This document shows, piece after piece, positions 16,949-26,430 of a stretch of 64,000 bases of DNA. Source of the stretch: Mesorhizobium_G sp050247155 (GTDB taxonomy: Bacteria > Pseudomonadota > Alphaproteobacteria > Rhizobiales > Rhizobiaceae); contig JBFWUS010000016.1 in the NCBI GenBank assembly GCA_050247155.1, positions 13,232-77,231 of the forward strand. Reading direction: 5' to 3'. How positions within the stretch are numbered: position 1 is the stretch's first letter; every line of letters starts with the position of its first letter. A model generated the notes under the pieces. It was not told the DNA's origin and ran no database searches. It worked only from the letters and a program-made list of their open reading frames with translations. A program made the position numbers and the translations under genes.

Positions 16949-19510
16949 CTACGACTTCTTGCCCCGCTTGAACGGCTTCTTGCCGCCGCCAGCGCCGTCC
17001 TTTTCCGCCTTGGCGGCGATCAGAGCCAGCGCTTCGTCCATGGTCACGCTCGCCGGATCCTTGCCCTTCGGCAACGTCGCGTTGATCTTGCCGAAGTTGA
17101 CGTAAGGTCCGTAGCGGCCGTCACGCACGGTGACATTGCCGCTGCCATCCGGGTGCGCGCCAAGGTCTTTCAGCGCCGCCGGCGTGCCGCGCCCGGCGCG
17201 CGGTCCTTTGTTCTGCTTTTCGGCAATGACTGAAACGGCGCGATTGAGGCCGATCGAGAAGACGTCCTCGATCGATTCCAGATTGGCGTAGGTGCCGTCG
17301 TGCAGCACGAATGGTCCATAGCGGCCGAGCCCGGCCGAAATCATCTTGCCGCTTTCGGGATGCTTGCCGACATCGCGCGGCAGGGAGAGCAGCGCCAGCG
17401 CCTTTTCGTGATCGATCGACTCGGCCGTCCAGCCCTTCGGCAAGCTGGAACGCTTAGCGTCCTTGCCGTCACCGCGCTGGATATACGGCCCGAACCGGCC
17501 GGAACGCAGCGTGATTTCCTCGTTGGTGTAGGGGTCCTTACCCAACACCTTGTCGCCGCTTTCGGCGGCTTCGGCTTCCCCATTGTTGGCGTCGCCGAGC
17601 TGTCGCGTATAGCCGCAGTCGGGATAGTTCGAGCAACCGACAAAGGCGCCGTATTTGCCGAGACGCAGCGACAGCGTGCCCACGCCGCATTTCGGGCAGG
17701 TGCGCGGGTCTGAACCGTCTTCTCGCGCTGGGAAGAGCAGCGGCGCAAGATCCTCGTTGAGGGCATTCAGCACGTCGGTGACGCGCAGTTCTTTGATGTT
17801 GGCGACGGCAGAGGAAAAATCGTTCCAGAAATCGCGCAGGACCTCCTTGTAAGCCAGCTTTCCGTCGGAAATCTCGTCCAGCTTCTCCTCGAGCGCGGCG
17901 GTGAAATCATATTCGACATATTTGTCGAAGAAGCTTTCCAGGAAGGCCGTGACGATGCGCCCGCGCGAATGCGGGATCAGCTTGCGCTTGTCGATGACCA
18001 CATATTCGCGGTCTTCCAGCGTCTTCAGCGTGGACGCATAGGTGGACGGCCGGCCGATGCCGAGCTCTTCCATCTTCTTGATGAGTGAGGCTTCCGAATA
18101 GCGCGGCGGCGGCTCGGTTGTGTGCTGTGTGGCGTTGATCTGTTCGCGCTTCAGCGCCTCGCCGGACTTGATCTCGGGCAGACGCTTGTTTTCCTCGTCC
18201 TCGGAATCCTCTTCCTTCTGATCGGTGTAGGCGGCGATGAAGCCGTCGAATTTGATCACCGAACCGACAGCGCGCAGGCCGGCGGTCTTGCTGGCATTTG
18301 TCGCCTCGATTTCGACGGTCGTGCGTTCGATCTCGGCGGGATTCATCTGGCTGGCTATCGCGCGTTTCCAGATGATCTCATAGAGACGTGCCTGGTCAGC
18401 ATCGAGATACTTGCGGACTTCCTGCGGCAGGCGCGAGAAATCCGTCGGGCGAATCGCCTCGTGTGCTTCCTGTGCATTCTTGGCCTTGGTGGTATAGTAG
18501 CGCGGCTTTTCCGGCAGATAGCGGTCGCCGAATTCGCGGGCGATCGACGCTCGCGCCGCCTCAATGGCTTCGGGGGCCATCTGGACTCCATCGGTACGCA
18601 TATAGGTGATCAGGCCGGCCGTCTCGCCGCCGAGATCCAATCCTTCATAGAGGCGCTGGGCGACTTGCATAGTGCGGTTGGCCGAGAAACCAAGCCGGGA
18701 TGACGCCGCCTGCTGCAAGGTTGACGTCGTGAATGGCGGGCCGGGATTGCGCCGGGTCGGCTTTGCCTCCACTGACAGGGCACGGAAGGTCGCACCGTTC
18801 AGCATATTCTTGATGCCGTCGGCCTGGTCCTTCGTCTTGATGTCGAGTTTCTGCAGCTTCTTACCGTCATAGGCGGTCAGCCGGGCCTCGAAGGATTCGG
18901 TGCGCGGCGTCTGCAGGATCGCCGCGATGTTCCAATACTCCTCGCGAACAAAGCGCTCGATCTCCGCCTCGCGGTCGCAGACCAGCCGCAGCGCGACCGA
19001 CTGGACGCGGCCAGCTGAGCGCGCGCCCGGGAGTTTTCGCCAAAGAACCGGGGAAAGCGTGAAGCCAACGAGATAATCGAGTGCGCGGCGGGCGAGATAG
19101 GCCTCAACCAGCGGCGCGTCGATGTCGCGCGGATGCTGCATCGCCTCGGTGACAGACTGTTTGGTGATCGCATTGAAAACCACACGGCTGACCGGCTTGT
19201 CTTTCAGCGCGCGCTTCTGTTTGAGCACTTCAAGCACATGCCAGGAAATAGCCTCGCCCTCGCGGTCGGGGTCGGTGGCGAGGATCAGGCCGTCAGCATC
19301 TTTGACTGCCTTGGCAATGTCGGCCAGGCGCTTGCCGGACGCTGTATCGACCGACCAGGACATGGCGAAGTCTTCGTCCGGGCGGACGGAACCGTCCTTG
19401 GCCGGCAGATCGCGCACATGCCCAAACGAGGCCAGCACCTTGTAGTTGCGACCCAGATATTTGTTGATGGTTTTCGCCTTGGCGGGCGACTCGACGACGA
19501 CAACGTCCAT
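16949..19510 (-). CDS. topA: DNA topoisomerase I
   Basis: Type IA topoisomerase of 853 aa that relaxes negative supercoils. N-terminal Toprim domain (VVVESPAKAKTI, then DPDREGEAISWH with the acidic metal triad), central catalytic region with the active-site Tyr303 in ITYMRTDG, and GRPSTYAST for DNA binding. The C-terminal tail has one clear four-Cys zinc ribbon (CPKCG/CSNYPDC), then several related zincless repeats containing RFGPYIQ or RYGPYV, and a basic end (KKPFKRGKKS). Start MDVVVVES (19510) matches homologues; the upstream ATG at 19567 adds unlikely residues. Confidence 0.97.
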   Translation of the reverse strand: MDVVVVESPAKAKTINKYLGRNYKVLASFGHVRDLPAKDGSVRPDEDFAMSWSVDTASGKRLADIAKAVKDADGLILATDPDREGEAISWHVLEVLKQKRALKDKPVSRVVFNAITKQSVTEAMQHPRDIDAPLVEAYLARRALDYLVGFTLSPVLWRKLPGARSAGRVQSVALRLVCDREAEIERFVREEYWNIAAILQTPRTESFEARLTAYDGKKLQKLDIKTKDQADGIKNMLNGATFRALSVEAKPTRRNPGPPFTTSTLQQAASSRLGFSANRTMQVAQRLYEGLDLGGETAGLITYMRTDGVQMAPEAIEAARASIAREFGDRYLPEKPRYYTTKAKNAQEAHEAIRPTDFSRLPQEVRKYLDADQARLYEIIWKRAIASQMNPAEIERTTVEIEATNASKTAGLRAVGSVIKFDGFIAAYTDQKEEDSEDEENKRLPEIKSGEALKREQINATQHTTEPPPRYSEASLIKKMEELGIGRPSTYASTLKTLEDREYVVIDKRKLIPHSRGRIVTAFLESFFDKYVEYDFTAALEEKLDEISDGKLAYKEVLRDFWNDFSSAVANIKELRVTDVLNALNEDLAPLLFPAREDGSDPRTCPKCGVGTLSLRLGKYGAFVGCSNYPDCGYTRQLGDANNGEAEAAESGDKVLGKDPYTNEEITLRSGRFGPYIQRGDGKDAKRSSLPKGWTAESIDHEKALALLSLPRDVGKHPESGKMISAGLGRYGPFVLHDGTYANLESIEDVFSIGLNRAVSVIAEKQNKGPRAGRGTPAALKDLGAHPDGSGNVTVRDGRYGPYVNFGKINATLPKGKDPASVTMDEALALIAAKAEKDGAGGGKKPFKRGKKS

Positions 19511-19766
19511 GAATTCTCTAAAGTTATGGGCCGGTGAGGCAGGCGCGCCGAAACAAGCGCGGCGCAAGAAGCCCGTTCAAATGGCTGCGGTTTTGCGCGG
19601 GGTCAAGACCCGCCCCTGGTTTTGTCCTACTTCGGCAAGAGGAAACTTATGGTAAAATATGTGATGATTGCAATTTTTGATTTCGTAACTAGACTGCAAA
19701 AGCAGTGAGGGTCTACGGCCCGCTTTGCAGAGGCATAGAGGGCCAGAATAGTGGAGTGAGCGGGAT

Positions 19767-19970
19767 ATGAACGCGCCGGCGGCTAGTGAGGCGAGGGATA
19801 AGGTCGACTATGTCAGATCCATGCTCAAGCAGCTGCAAGACATGGCGCGTGCCGAGGGAAACGACATGCTAGCCTATCTCATCGAAATGGCTCATATCGA
19901 GGCCAACGACATCGTGCGCGGCTCGCGGAACTCAAAAATCGCCTTCAATGAGCGACACAGCGCCGCCTGA
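19767..19970 (+). CDS. Conserved small rhizobial protein of unknown function
   Basis: A 67-aa soluble, mostly helical protein (YVRSMLKQLQDMARAEGNDM then LAYLIEMAHIEANDIVRG). GGAG 12 nt before ATG 19767. This kind of short protein with an LAYLIEMA core occurs widely in Hyphomicrobiales (recalled, not searched). Its last 39 bp overlap the 3' end of dprA on the opposite strand. The 256-bp gap before it, up to topA, is A+T-rich around 19650-19700 and holds no convincing gene. Confidence 0.68.
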   Translation: MNAPAASEARDKVDYVRSMLKQLQDMARAEGNDMLAYLIEMAHIEANDIVRGSRNSKIAFNERHSAA

Positions 19971-21059
19971 ATGGCGCTCCAGCCGGCCGGCCAAATCAAG
20001 TTCAAGCAGGATCATGAAGACCTGAGCCGGATGTAGTCCGGTATGTCGGATCAACTCGTCGATACCAGTCGGCGTTGGGCCGAGCGCCTCGATGAGCTTG
20101 GCACGATCAGAGTCGCGCGGCGGCGGTGTCGAGGCAAAGTCCGCCGGTTCTTCCAGCCGCTCGCGTGCAGGCGGCGACATGCCGACGAGCGGTGCAAGGT
20201 GCGCTTCCACGTCAGCCGCTTCGGTTATCAAGGTCGCGCCTTCCTTCAGAAGACCATTAGTCCCAGCAGCGCGCGGGTCGAGCGGCGAGCCAGGGACAGC
20301 GAAGACGAGTCGGCCCATCTCCCCCGCCAACCGCGCGCTGATCAATGACCCCGAGCGCTTTGCGGCTTCGACGACTACGAGACCGAGCGAAAGACCCGCG
20401 ATCAGCCGGTTGCGGCGTGGAAAATCCTGCGCGCGCGGTTCGTGGCCGAACGGCATTTCGGAAACGACCGCGCCGCTGCCAGCGGCGATATCGTCATAGA
20501 GGTCGAGATTTTCGGGCGGGTAGGGACGGTCAAGGCCGCCGGCCAGCACGGCGACGGTGCCGGTAGGTAGTGCACCAATATGGGCAGCGGCGTCGATGCC
20601 GCGCGCCAGGCCGGAGATGACCGCGTAGCCACCCTTGCCGAGATCACGCGCAAGCATCCGCGCCATCTTGATGCCGGCAAGGGATGCGTTGCGCGCCCCG
20701 ACAATGCCGACCGCCGGCAACTTGAACACGGCAGGCTCGCCTTTGACGGCGAGGATAGGCGGCGGTTGTTCCATGCGCCTAAGCATTGGCGGATAGTCGG
20801 CTTCGCCAATAGCCACCAACGCGGCGCCGACTTTGTTGGCGGTCTCCAGCTCGGCTTCGGCCTCGATAATCGACGGAATGCGCGCTATACGCTGCGCGCC
20901 GCCCGAAATCATCAACTCGGGAAGCATTTCGAGCGCGGCTTCGGCCGAACCGAATCGATTGATCAGATCGCGAAAGGTGGCCGGTCCGACATTCGGCGTG
21001 CGGATCAGGCGAAGCCAACTGATGCGTTGCTTGTCGCTGAGGCGCGGCGCAGTCGCCAC
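19932..21059 (-). CDS. dprA: DNA-processing protein DprA
   Basis: Loads RecA on incoming single-stranded DNA during transformation and protects it. 375 aa: N-terminal SAM-like/HhH region (WLRLIRTPNVGPATFRDL), the Rossmann-like DprA core with VGIVGARNAS, VISGLARGIDAAAH, LAGGLDRPYPPEN and a later FPRRNRLIAGLS segment, and a C-terminal winged helix (about residues 310-370). It is the last gene of pyrB-pyrC-plsY-dprA, 3 bp after plsY. Confidence 0.95.
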   Translation of the reverse strand: MATAPRLSDKQRISWLRLIRTPNVGPATFRDLINRFGSAEAALEMLPELMISGGAQRIARIPSIIEAEAELETANKVGAALVAIGEADYPPMLRRMEQPPPILAVKGEPAVFKLPAVGIVGARNASLAGIKMARMLARDLGKGGYAVISGLARGIDAAAHIGALPTGTVAVLAGGLDRPYPPENLDLYDDIAAGSGAVVSEMPFGHEPRAQDFPRRNRLIAGLSLGLVVVEAAKRSGSLISARLAGEMGRLVFAVPGSPLDPRAAGTNGLLKEGATLITEAADVEAHLAPLVGMSPPARERLEEPADFASTPPPRDSDRAKLIEALGPTPTGIDELIRHTGLHPAQVFMILLELDLAGRLERHSGGAVSLIEGDF

Positions 21060-21062
21060 CCG

Positions 21063-21656
21063 TCAGCCCTTCGATCCGATGCGGCTTTCTGTGCCCGCCA
21101 TCAAACGCTGGATATTGGCCCTGTGCTTGTAGAACACGAGGACGCTCATGACGACAAACAGGATCGCAACAGCGGGACCGGCGAGGAAATGGAGGCCAAT
21201 GGGCATGATGATGGCCGCGGTCAGGGCCGCCAGCGATGAGTATCGGCTGGCGAATGCTACTCCGAGCCACACCAGCGCGAAAAGCAAGAAACCTTTCCAG
21301 GACAGGCCAAGCAGCACACCGAGGTAGGTTGCGACGCCCTTGCCGCCCTTGAAGTTGAGCCAGACCGGGTAAAGATGGCCGAGAAATGCGCCGAGCCCGG
21401 CAGCCAAGGCGGCGATCGGTCCGGCATAAGTGCCGGCGAGCAGCACCGCAGCGGTTCCTTTCAACGCATCGAGCAGCAAGGTTGCGGCGGCGAGACCCTT
21501 GTTGCCCGTGCGCAGCACATTGGTGGCGCCGATATTGCCAGAGCCGATAGAGCGCACATCGCCAAGGCCGGCGGCGCGGGTCAACAGCAGTCCGAACGGA
21601 ATCGAGCCCAGCAGATAGCCGAATGCTAGCGCGAGAAATAAGATGAGATTATCCAA
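21063..21656 (-). CDS. plsY: Glycerol-3-phosphate acyltransferase PlsY
   Basis: Integral-membrane acyltransferase using acyl-phosphate to make lysophosphatidic acid, the first step of phospholipid synthesis. 197 aa, about five helices. Family motifs: GSIPFGLLL, then SGNIGATNVLR (motif 1) and NFKGGKGVAT (motif 2), with a later SRYSSLAAL (motif 3). It sits between pyrC (25 bp upstream) and dprA (3 bp downstream) in one operon. Confidence 0.96.
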   Translation of the reverse strand: MDNLILFLALAFGYLLGSIPFGLLLTRAAGLGDVRSIGSGNIGATNVLRTGNKGLAAATLLLDALKGTAAVLLAGTYAGPIAALAAGLGAFLGHLYPVWLNFKGGKGVATYLGVLLGLSWKGFLLFALVWLGVAFASRYSSLAALTAAIIMPIGLHFLAGPAVAILFVVMSVLVFYKHRANIQRLMAGTESRIGSKG

Positions 21657-21681
21657 GTCCCCTCCCGGCCCTGGGGTTTGG

Positions 21682-22980
21682 TCAGCTATCCGCCGAAGCC
21701 ATGAACACTGTGCGGCCCGCGACCAGTGTTTGCAAGACCCGGCCCTGGAGGCGCGCGCCTTCGAAACAGGTGTTTTTCGAGCGCGAGCGGATATCGGTTT
21801 CCCGCACGACCCAAGGCGCGTCGAGATCGATGATGGCGAGATCTGCCGGCGCGCCTGGCTTCAGCGTGCCGCCTTCCAGGCCGAAGATTTTTGCCGGCGC
21901 GGTCGATAGCGCTTCGACCAGGCGCATCAGCGGCACATCACCATTGTGGTACAGTCGCAGCGCGGCCCCGAGCAGCGTTTCGAGGCCGATCGCGCCGGCC
22001 GCAGCATCGGCGAAAGGCAGACGTTTCGTATCGACATCCTGCGGATCGTGCGACGAGACGATGACGTCGGTGGTACCATCTTTGAGCGCTTCGATCATCG
22101 CCAGCCGGTCTTCTTCGGCGCGCAGCGGCGGCGCAAGGCGGAAGAAGGTACGGTACTCACCGACATCATTGTCGTTCAGCGACAGATTGTTGATCGAGAC
22201 GGCGGCCGTCACATGCGCGCCATCGGCCTTGGCGCGGGCAATGGCTGCGGCGGACAAGGCGGTGGAGATTTTGGCCGCGTGATAGTTCCCCTTGATGAGG
22301 CGGGCGAGCGACAGATCGCGCTCGAGCGGGATGAGTTCGGCCTCGCGCGCGATGCCAGGCAGGCCGAGCCAATTGGCGTAAAGCCCTTCATTCATGACGC
22401 CACCGGCTGCGAGATCGTGGTCCTCCGTTTCATGTGCGAGGACCAGGCCGAAATCGCGCGCATAGGTCAATGCGCGGCGCATCACCAGCGAACTTGCCAC
22501 GGTGTGGCGGCCCTCGGTCAGCGCGACGGCGCCAGCCTCCTTCAGCAGACCGAACTCGGTCATTTCCTGGCCGGCGAGGTCCTTGGTGATGGAAGCGGCC
22601 GGGAAGATACGAACATCGGCGGTGTCGCGGGCGGTGCGCAGCACGAACTCGACCAGCGCGACATTGTCGATCACCGGGTCGGTGTCGGGCATCATGATGA
22701 CCGACGTCACGCCGCCGGCGGCAGCGGCATGGCTGGCCGAAGCTATCGTTTCGCGGTGTTCCGCGCCCGGCTCGCCGATGAAGACACGACTATCGACCAG
22801 GCCCGGGATGACGGTCTTGCCGGTGCAATCGATGCACTCAGCGCCTTCCAGGGCACCCTGGTTCAGCGCACTCTTGCCGGCGGCAACGATCTTGCCACCT
22901 TCGATAAGAATAGAGCCGACCTCCTCGAAGCCGCGCGATGGGTCGACGATGCGGGCGCGTTCGAGCAGGATCGGTTTCAT
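21682..22980 (-). CDS. pyrC: Dihydroorotase-like protein lacking metal ligands (PyrC', probable ATCase partner)
   Basis: Amidohydrolase-fold protein of 432 aa in the PyrC multifunctional-complex family. The zinc site of true dihydroorotases is lost: the DxHxH position reads D63-S-R65-V-F67, the H-H-L region reads N264-N265-L, and the catalytic DHAP site reads S310-H-D-P. Only His183 (VLAHETEDHDL) remains among the expected ligands. In Pseudomonas an inactive PyrC' is needed for aspartate carbamoyltransferase assembly; the 4-nt ATGA overlap with pyrB fits that role (inferred). A catalytic dihydroorotase should lie elsewhere. Automated pipelines often call such genes dihydroorotase. Confidence 0.9.
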   Translation of the reverse strand: MKPILLERARIVDPSRGFEEVGSILIEGGKIVAAGKSALNQGALEGAECIDCTGKTVIPGLVDSRVFIGEPGAEHRETIASASHAAAAGGVTSVIMMPDTDPVIDNVALVEFVLRTARDTADVRIFPAASITKDLAGQEMTEFGLLKEAGAVALTEGRHTVASSLVMRRALTYARDFGLVLAHETEDHDLAAGGVMNEGLYANWLGLPGIAREAELIPLERDLSLARLIKGNYHAAKISTALSAAAIARAKADGAHVTAAVSINNLSLNDNDVGEYRTFFRLAPPLRAEEDRLAMIEALKDGTTDVIVSSHDPQDVDTKRLPFADAAAGAIGLETLLGAALRLYHNGDVPLMRLVEALSTAPAKIFGLEGGTLKPGAPADLAIIDLDAPWVVRETDIRSRSKNTCFEGARLQGRVLQTLVAGRTVFMASADS

Positions 22981-23936
22981 GCGCGGCCCTCGTTGCGGCG
23001 CGGGTCGAGCAGCGCTTCCATCACCGCCATGCGCACGGCGACGCCCATTTCCACCTGTTCCTGAATGACGCTTTGCGGTCCATCGGCAATCTCCGACGAA
23101 ATCTCGACGCCGCGGTTCATCGGTCCGGGATGCATGACGAGCGCATCGCCCTTGGCCGCCTTCAGCTTCTCGGCGTCGAGGCCGTAATAGCGGAAATATT
23201 CGCGTACCGACGGCACAAAGGCGCCCGACATGCGCTCGCGCTGGAGGCGCAGCATCATGACCACATCGGCGCCCTGGAGCGCTTCCGCCATGCTGCGGCA
23301 GACTTCGACGCCCATCTGCGCAATGCCGGACGGCAGCAGCGTCGATGGCGCAACGACTCGAACGCGTGCGCCCAAGGCATTGAGAAGAATGATGTTCGAG
23401 CGCGCGACGCGCGAATGCAGGATGTCGCCGCAGATCGCGACAGTGAGCCGGGCGATGTGCCCTTTGGCGCGGCGAATTGTCAGGGCGTCGAGAAGCGCTT
23501 GTGTCGGGTGCTCATGCGCGCCGTCGCCGGCATTAACCACCGAACAGCCAACCTTCTGGGCAAGAAGTGCTGCCGCGCCTGCAGATTGATGTCGGATGAT
23601 GAGGATGTCAGGCCGCATCGCATTGAGCGTCATGGCCGTGTCGATGAGCGTTTCGCCCTTTTTCACAGAAGAACTGGCGACCGACATGTTCATCACGTCA
23701 GCGCCGAGGCGTTTTCCCGCGAGTTCGAAGGACGACTGGGTGCGGGTTGAGGCCTCGTAGAAGAGGTTGATCTGCGTGCGACCGCGCAGGGTTGTCGTTT
23801 TCTTTTCTGGCTGACGCGAGATCGCAACAGCGGCGTCGGCGCGGTCCAGCAAGGTTTCGATATCGGGCGGGGAAAGCTCGCGAATGCCGAGCAGATGTCG
23901 GTGGGGAAAGAGCGTCGGCGCGGCTTGGTCTGTCAT
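22977..23936 (-). CDS. pyrB: Aspartate carbamoyltransferase catalytic subunit
   Basis: Condenses carbamoyl phosphate with aspartate in pyrimidine synthesis. 319 aa. Carbamoyl-phosphate site FYEASTRTQSSFELAGKRLG, the VNAGDGAHEHPTQALLDAL segment, DILHSRVARSN and an MHPGPMNRGVEI near the end are all intact. No pyrI is present. It is the first gene of pyrB-pyrC-plsY-dprA and its stop overlaps the pyrC start by 4 nt, so the two are translationally coupled. The divergent AidB-like gene starts 151 bp away; the gap should hold the operon promoter. Confidence 0.97.
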   Translation of the reverse strand: MTDQAAPTLFPHRHLLGIRELSPPDIETLLDRADAAVAISRQPEKKTTTLRGRTQINLFYEASTRTQSSFELAGKRLGADVMNMSVASSSVKKGETLIDTAMTLNAMRPDILIIRHQSAGAAALLAQKVGCSVVNAGDGAHEHPTQALLDALTIRRAKGHIARLTVAICGDILHSRVARSNIILLNALGARVRVVAPSTLLPSGIAQMGVEVCRSMAEALQGADVVMMLRLQRERMSGAFVPSVREYFRYYGLDAEKLKAAKGDALVMHPGPMNRGVEISSEIADGPQSVIQEQVEMGVAVRMAVMEALLDPRRNEGRA

Positions 23937-24087
23937 CTCAAGCGGCTGCTATAGGAGGCGTCGCGCATCGCCGCAAGGCGGCTTGCGCAACAGGTGGTTT
24001 TCTCCACTGCGATTTTGCCGCGCTTGCGCTAAGAATAGACGCATGGCACTTCGCTTCCAGAAGCCCGACGATCCGCAAGGAGCCGAC

Positions 24088-25758
24088 ATGAACCTCCCGG
24101 TCGCTCCCACGCGGGTGAGCCGTCAAGACGCCTTCGCATTGGAGGACGTGGCCAATCAATCACCGTCGCTGAGCGGCGGCAATGCCTGGCGCAGCGATCC
24201 GTTGCTGGTGCAGATCAGCGAGGCGTTTCCGGAAACCGTGCAGCGGGAGTTGGATACGCTTGGACGCTTCGTGTTGTCCGTCGAGGCGCAGGAAACCGCC
24301 CGGTTGGCTAACACCGAGCCGCCGCGCCTGAAGACGCATGACCGGCAAGGCCGTCGCATCGACGTGGTTGAGTTCCATCCCGCTTATCACGCGCTGATGC
24401 GCCGCTCGACGGCCATCGGACTGCATTCGTCGGTCTGGGAGCATGCCGCGGCCGAGACTGGCAGACGGCATCTCACGCGTGCCGTAAAGTTCTATCTGAC
24501 GGCGCAACTCGAATGCGGCCATCTGTGCCCGATCACCATGACCAGCGCCTCGCTCGCGGCGCTGATGAACAACTCAAAACTGTTCCGCGAATGGGCGCCG
24601 CGCGTCACCAGCCGTAAATACGATCCGAGCCAGAAGCCGCCTGTCGATAAAACCGGGCTGACGCTCGGCATGGGCATGACGGAAAAGCAGGGCGGCACCG
24701 ATGTGCGCGCCAATACGACGCGTGCCGACCGGGCAGGGGGCAATCTTTATCGTCTGACCGGGCACAAATGGTTCATGTCGGCGCCGATGTCGGACGCCTT
24801 TTTGATGCTGGGGCAGACCAGCGAAGGCGTCTCCTGTTTTCTGGTTCCGCGCATGCTGGGCGACGGCACGGCCAACGGCCTGCGCTTCCAGCGATTGAAG
24901 GACAAACTTGGCAACCGTTCCAATGCCTCCTCGGAGGTCGAGTTTGCAGGCGTTCTCGGTGAAATGGTTGGCGAACCCGGTGCGGGCGTCAAGACCATCA
25001 TGGATATGGTAACGCTGACGCGGCTCGACTGCGCGCTGGCCAATGCTGGCCTGATGCGCATTGGCCTCGCCGAAGCGGTCAACCACACCCGCCATCGAAT
25101 GGTTTTCGGCAAGGCGCTGGCCGACCAACCGCTCATGTTGCGTGTACTGGCAGACATGGCGCTGGATGTTGCGGGCGCGACGGCGCTCGCGTTTCGTCTC
25201 GCGCGCGCTTTTGACGAAGCCGCCAACGACAAAGGCGAGGCGTCCTTCGCGCGTCTGATGACGCCGGTCGTCAAATATTGGGTCTGCAAGGCCGCGCCCG
25301 CGCTGCTGTTCGAGGCAATGGAGTGCCTTGGCGGCAACGGTTATGTCGAAGAGGGTGTCCTCGCGCGCCACTATCGCGAGGCGCCGGTTAACGCGATCTG
25401 GGAAGGCTCAGGTAACGTCATGGCGCTGGACGTACTGCGCGTGCTTTCACGCGCGCCTGCGCTGTTCGATGAGGTGATCGCCGGCATTGAAAAGGATCTC
25501 GGTCAGGCGGCCCCTGGCGCAGCCGGCGTGCTGCGGGCGGCTTTGAATGTGGCATCGGCCGACGAAGGCTCGGCGCGCCTGCTGACCGAGCAATTGGCGC
25601 TTTCGGCGGCCGCGGCGGAGCTGCGCCGCATGGGGGCGGGGCGAATCGCCGACGCTTTCATCGAAACGCGGTTGGCCGGCCAATGGCGAACAACCTACGG
25701 CATGCTGGACGGGCGCCATGATGCCAAGCTGATCGTGGAAACGTTGTTTCCTCGCTGA
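24088..25758 (+). CDS. aidB: Acyl-CoA dehydrogenase, AidB-like
   Basis: Flavoprotein of 556 aa resembling E. coli AidB, an adaptive-response protein linked to alkylation stress with weak isovaleryl-CoA dehydrogenase activity. Features: long N-terminal segment, LGMGMTEKQGGTDVRANTTRA and YRLTGHKWFMSAPMSDAF (flavin-binding middle domain), LTRLDCALANAGLMR and ECLGGNGYVEEGVLARHYREAPVNAIWEGSGNVMALDVLR (C-terminal helical domain with the usual catalytic region). Start 24088 (MNLPV) has AAGGAG at 24076-24081; longer in-frame starts have no such site. True substrate unknown. Confidence 0.88.
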   Translation: MNLPVAPTRVSRQDAFALEDVANQSPSLSGGNAWRSDPLLVQISEAFPETVQRELDTLGRFVLSVEAQETARLANTEPPRLKTHDRQGRRIDVVEFHPAYHALMRRSTAIGLHSSVWEHAAAETGRRHLTRAVKFYLTAQLECGHLCPITMTSASLAALMNNSKLFREWAPRVTSRKYDPSQKPPVDKTGLTLGMGMTEKQGGTDVRANTTRADRAGGNLYRLTGHKWFMSAPMSDAFLMLGQTSEGVSCFLVPRMLGDGTANGLRFQRLKDKLGNRSNASSEVEFAGVLGEMVGEPGAGVKTIMDMVTLTRLDCALANAGLMRIGLAEAVNHTRHRMVFGKALADQPLMLRVLADMALDVAGATALAFRLARAFDEAANDKGEASFARLMTPVVKYWVCKAAPALLFEAMECLGGNGYVEEGVLARHYREAPVNAIWEGSGNVMALDVLRVLSRAPALFDEVIAGIEKDLGQAAPGAAGVLRAALNVASADEGSARLLTEQLALSAAAAELRRMGAGRIADAFIETRLAGQWRTTYGMLDGRHDAKLIVETLFPR

Positions 25759-25872
25759 GCGGCCAATCCCGCGCTGCTCCCTTAATCATCGTTCCGCCGT
25801 TAACCCTAACAAATGGTTTCCGTTGCAGGCTTGCGTGGCCTGGCTCAAAGTCCTGTTAAGGATTGAGAAACC

Positions 25873-26430
25873 ATGCGGCTCGGCTTTGCCTCCATTCTGA
25901 AATTGCATTGGGCGCTTGTTTTCGCCGTGCTCGCCTATGGCATCATCGTGGATCCAGGCGGCGATATCGGCGATTTGATAGCATCGCTCGGCATCCAACC
26001 GATCGGCGCACAGGCGTCGGGTTTTGTCGTGTTCATGACGGTCTTGCTTGCGGGCAATATCGTCTTTGCTGCCATCCTCTTCAGTTGGGCCTTCATTGCC
26101 GGATCGGTTTCCAAGAGCTCTGCCGAGAGCGATCAAGCCGACATTTCCCGGATGGCGTGTTGCGCGGCGGCATCAACGGTGACGCTGCTGCTGATCACTT
26201 CGATCGCGAGGGGCGAACCCATTCCGTTTCTGGCACTGAGCGTTCAACTGGCGGCGCTCGGAGCAAGCTACCTTGCCTTCGTCGCGGAACGGCTGTTGGC
26301 CTCCCTGACAGCATCAAAGGAAAACGAGGCCAGGTCGGCGGCCCGGTCAATGGCTCTCGGCGCCGCGCACGGAGCCATCCTCTCACGCTTGATACCGGGC
26401 GGACTCTCGACACCAGACGGAGCAAGATAA
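25873..26430 (+). CDS. Membrane protein of unknown function
   Basis: A 185-aa protein with three or four hydrophobic helices (HWALVFAVLAYGIIV, VVFMTVLLAGNIVFAAILFSWAF, STVTLLLITS and a helix near FLALSVQLAALGASYLAFVA) and a helical soluble C-terminus. AAGGA is 11 nt upstream of ATG 25873. The downstream membrane gene begins immediately after its stop, so both probably form one operon. No family recognised. Confidence 0.62.
   Translation: MRLGFASILKLHWALVFAVLAYGIIVDPGGDIGDLIASLGIQPIGAQASGFVVFMTVLLAGNIVFAAILFSWAFIAGSVSKSSAESDQADISRMACCAAASTVTLLLITSIARGEPIPFLALSVQLAALGASYLAFVAERLLASLTASKENEARSAARSMALGAAHGAILSRLIPGGLSTPDGAR

Noticed and set aside
19650..19709. 19-codon frame beginning MVKYVMIAIF
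   Set aside because: Too short and without support from a promoter or terminator; it may be chance in an A+T-rich stretch.
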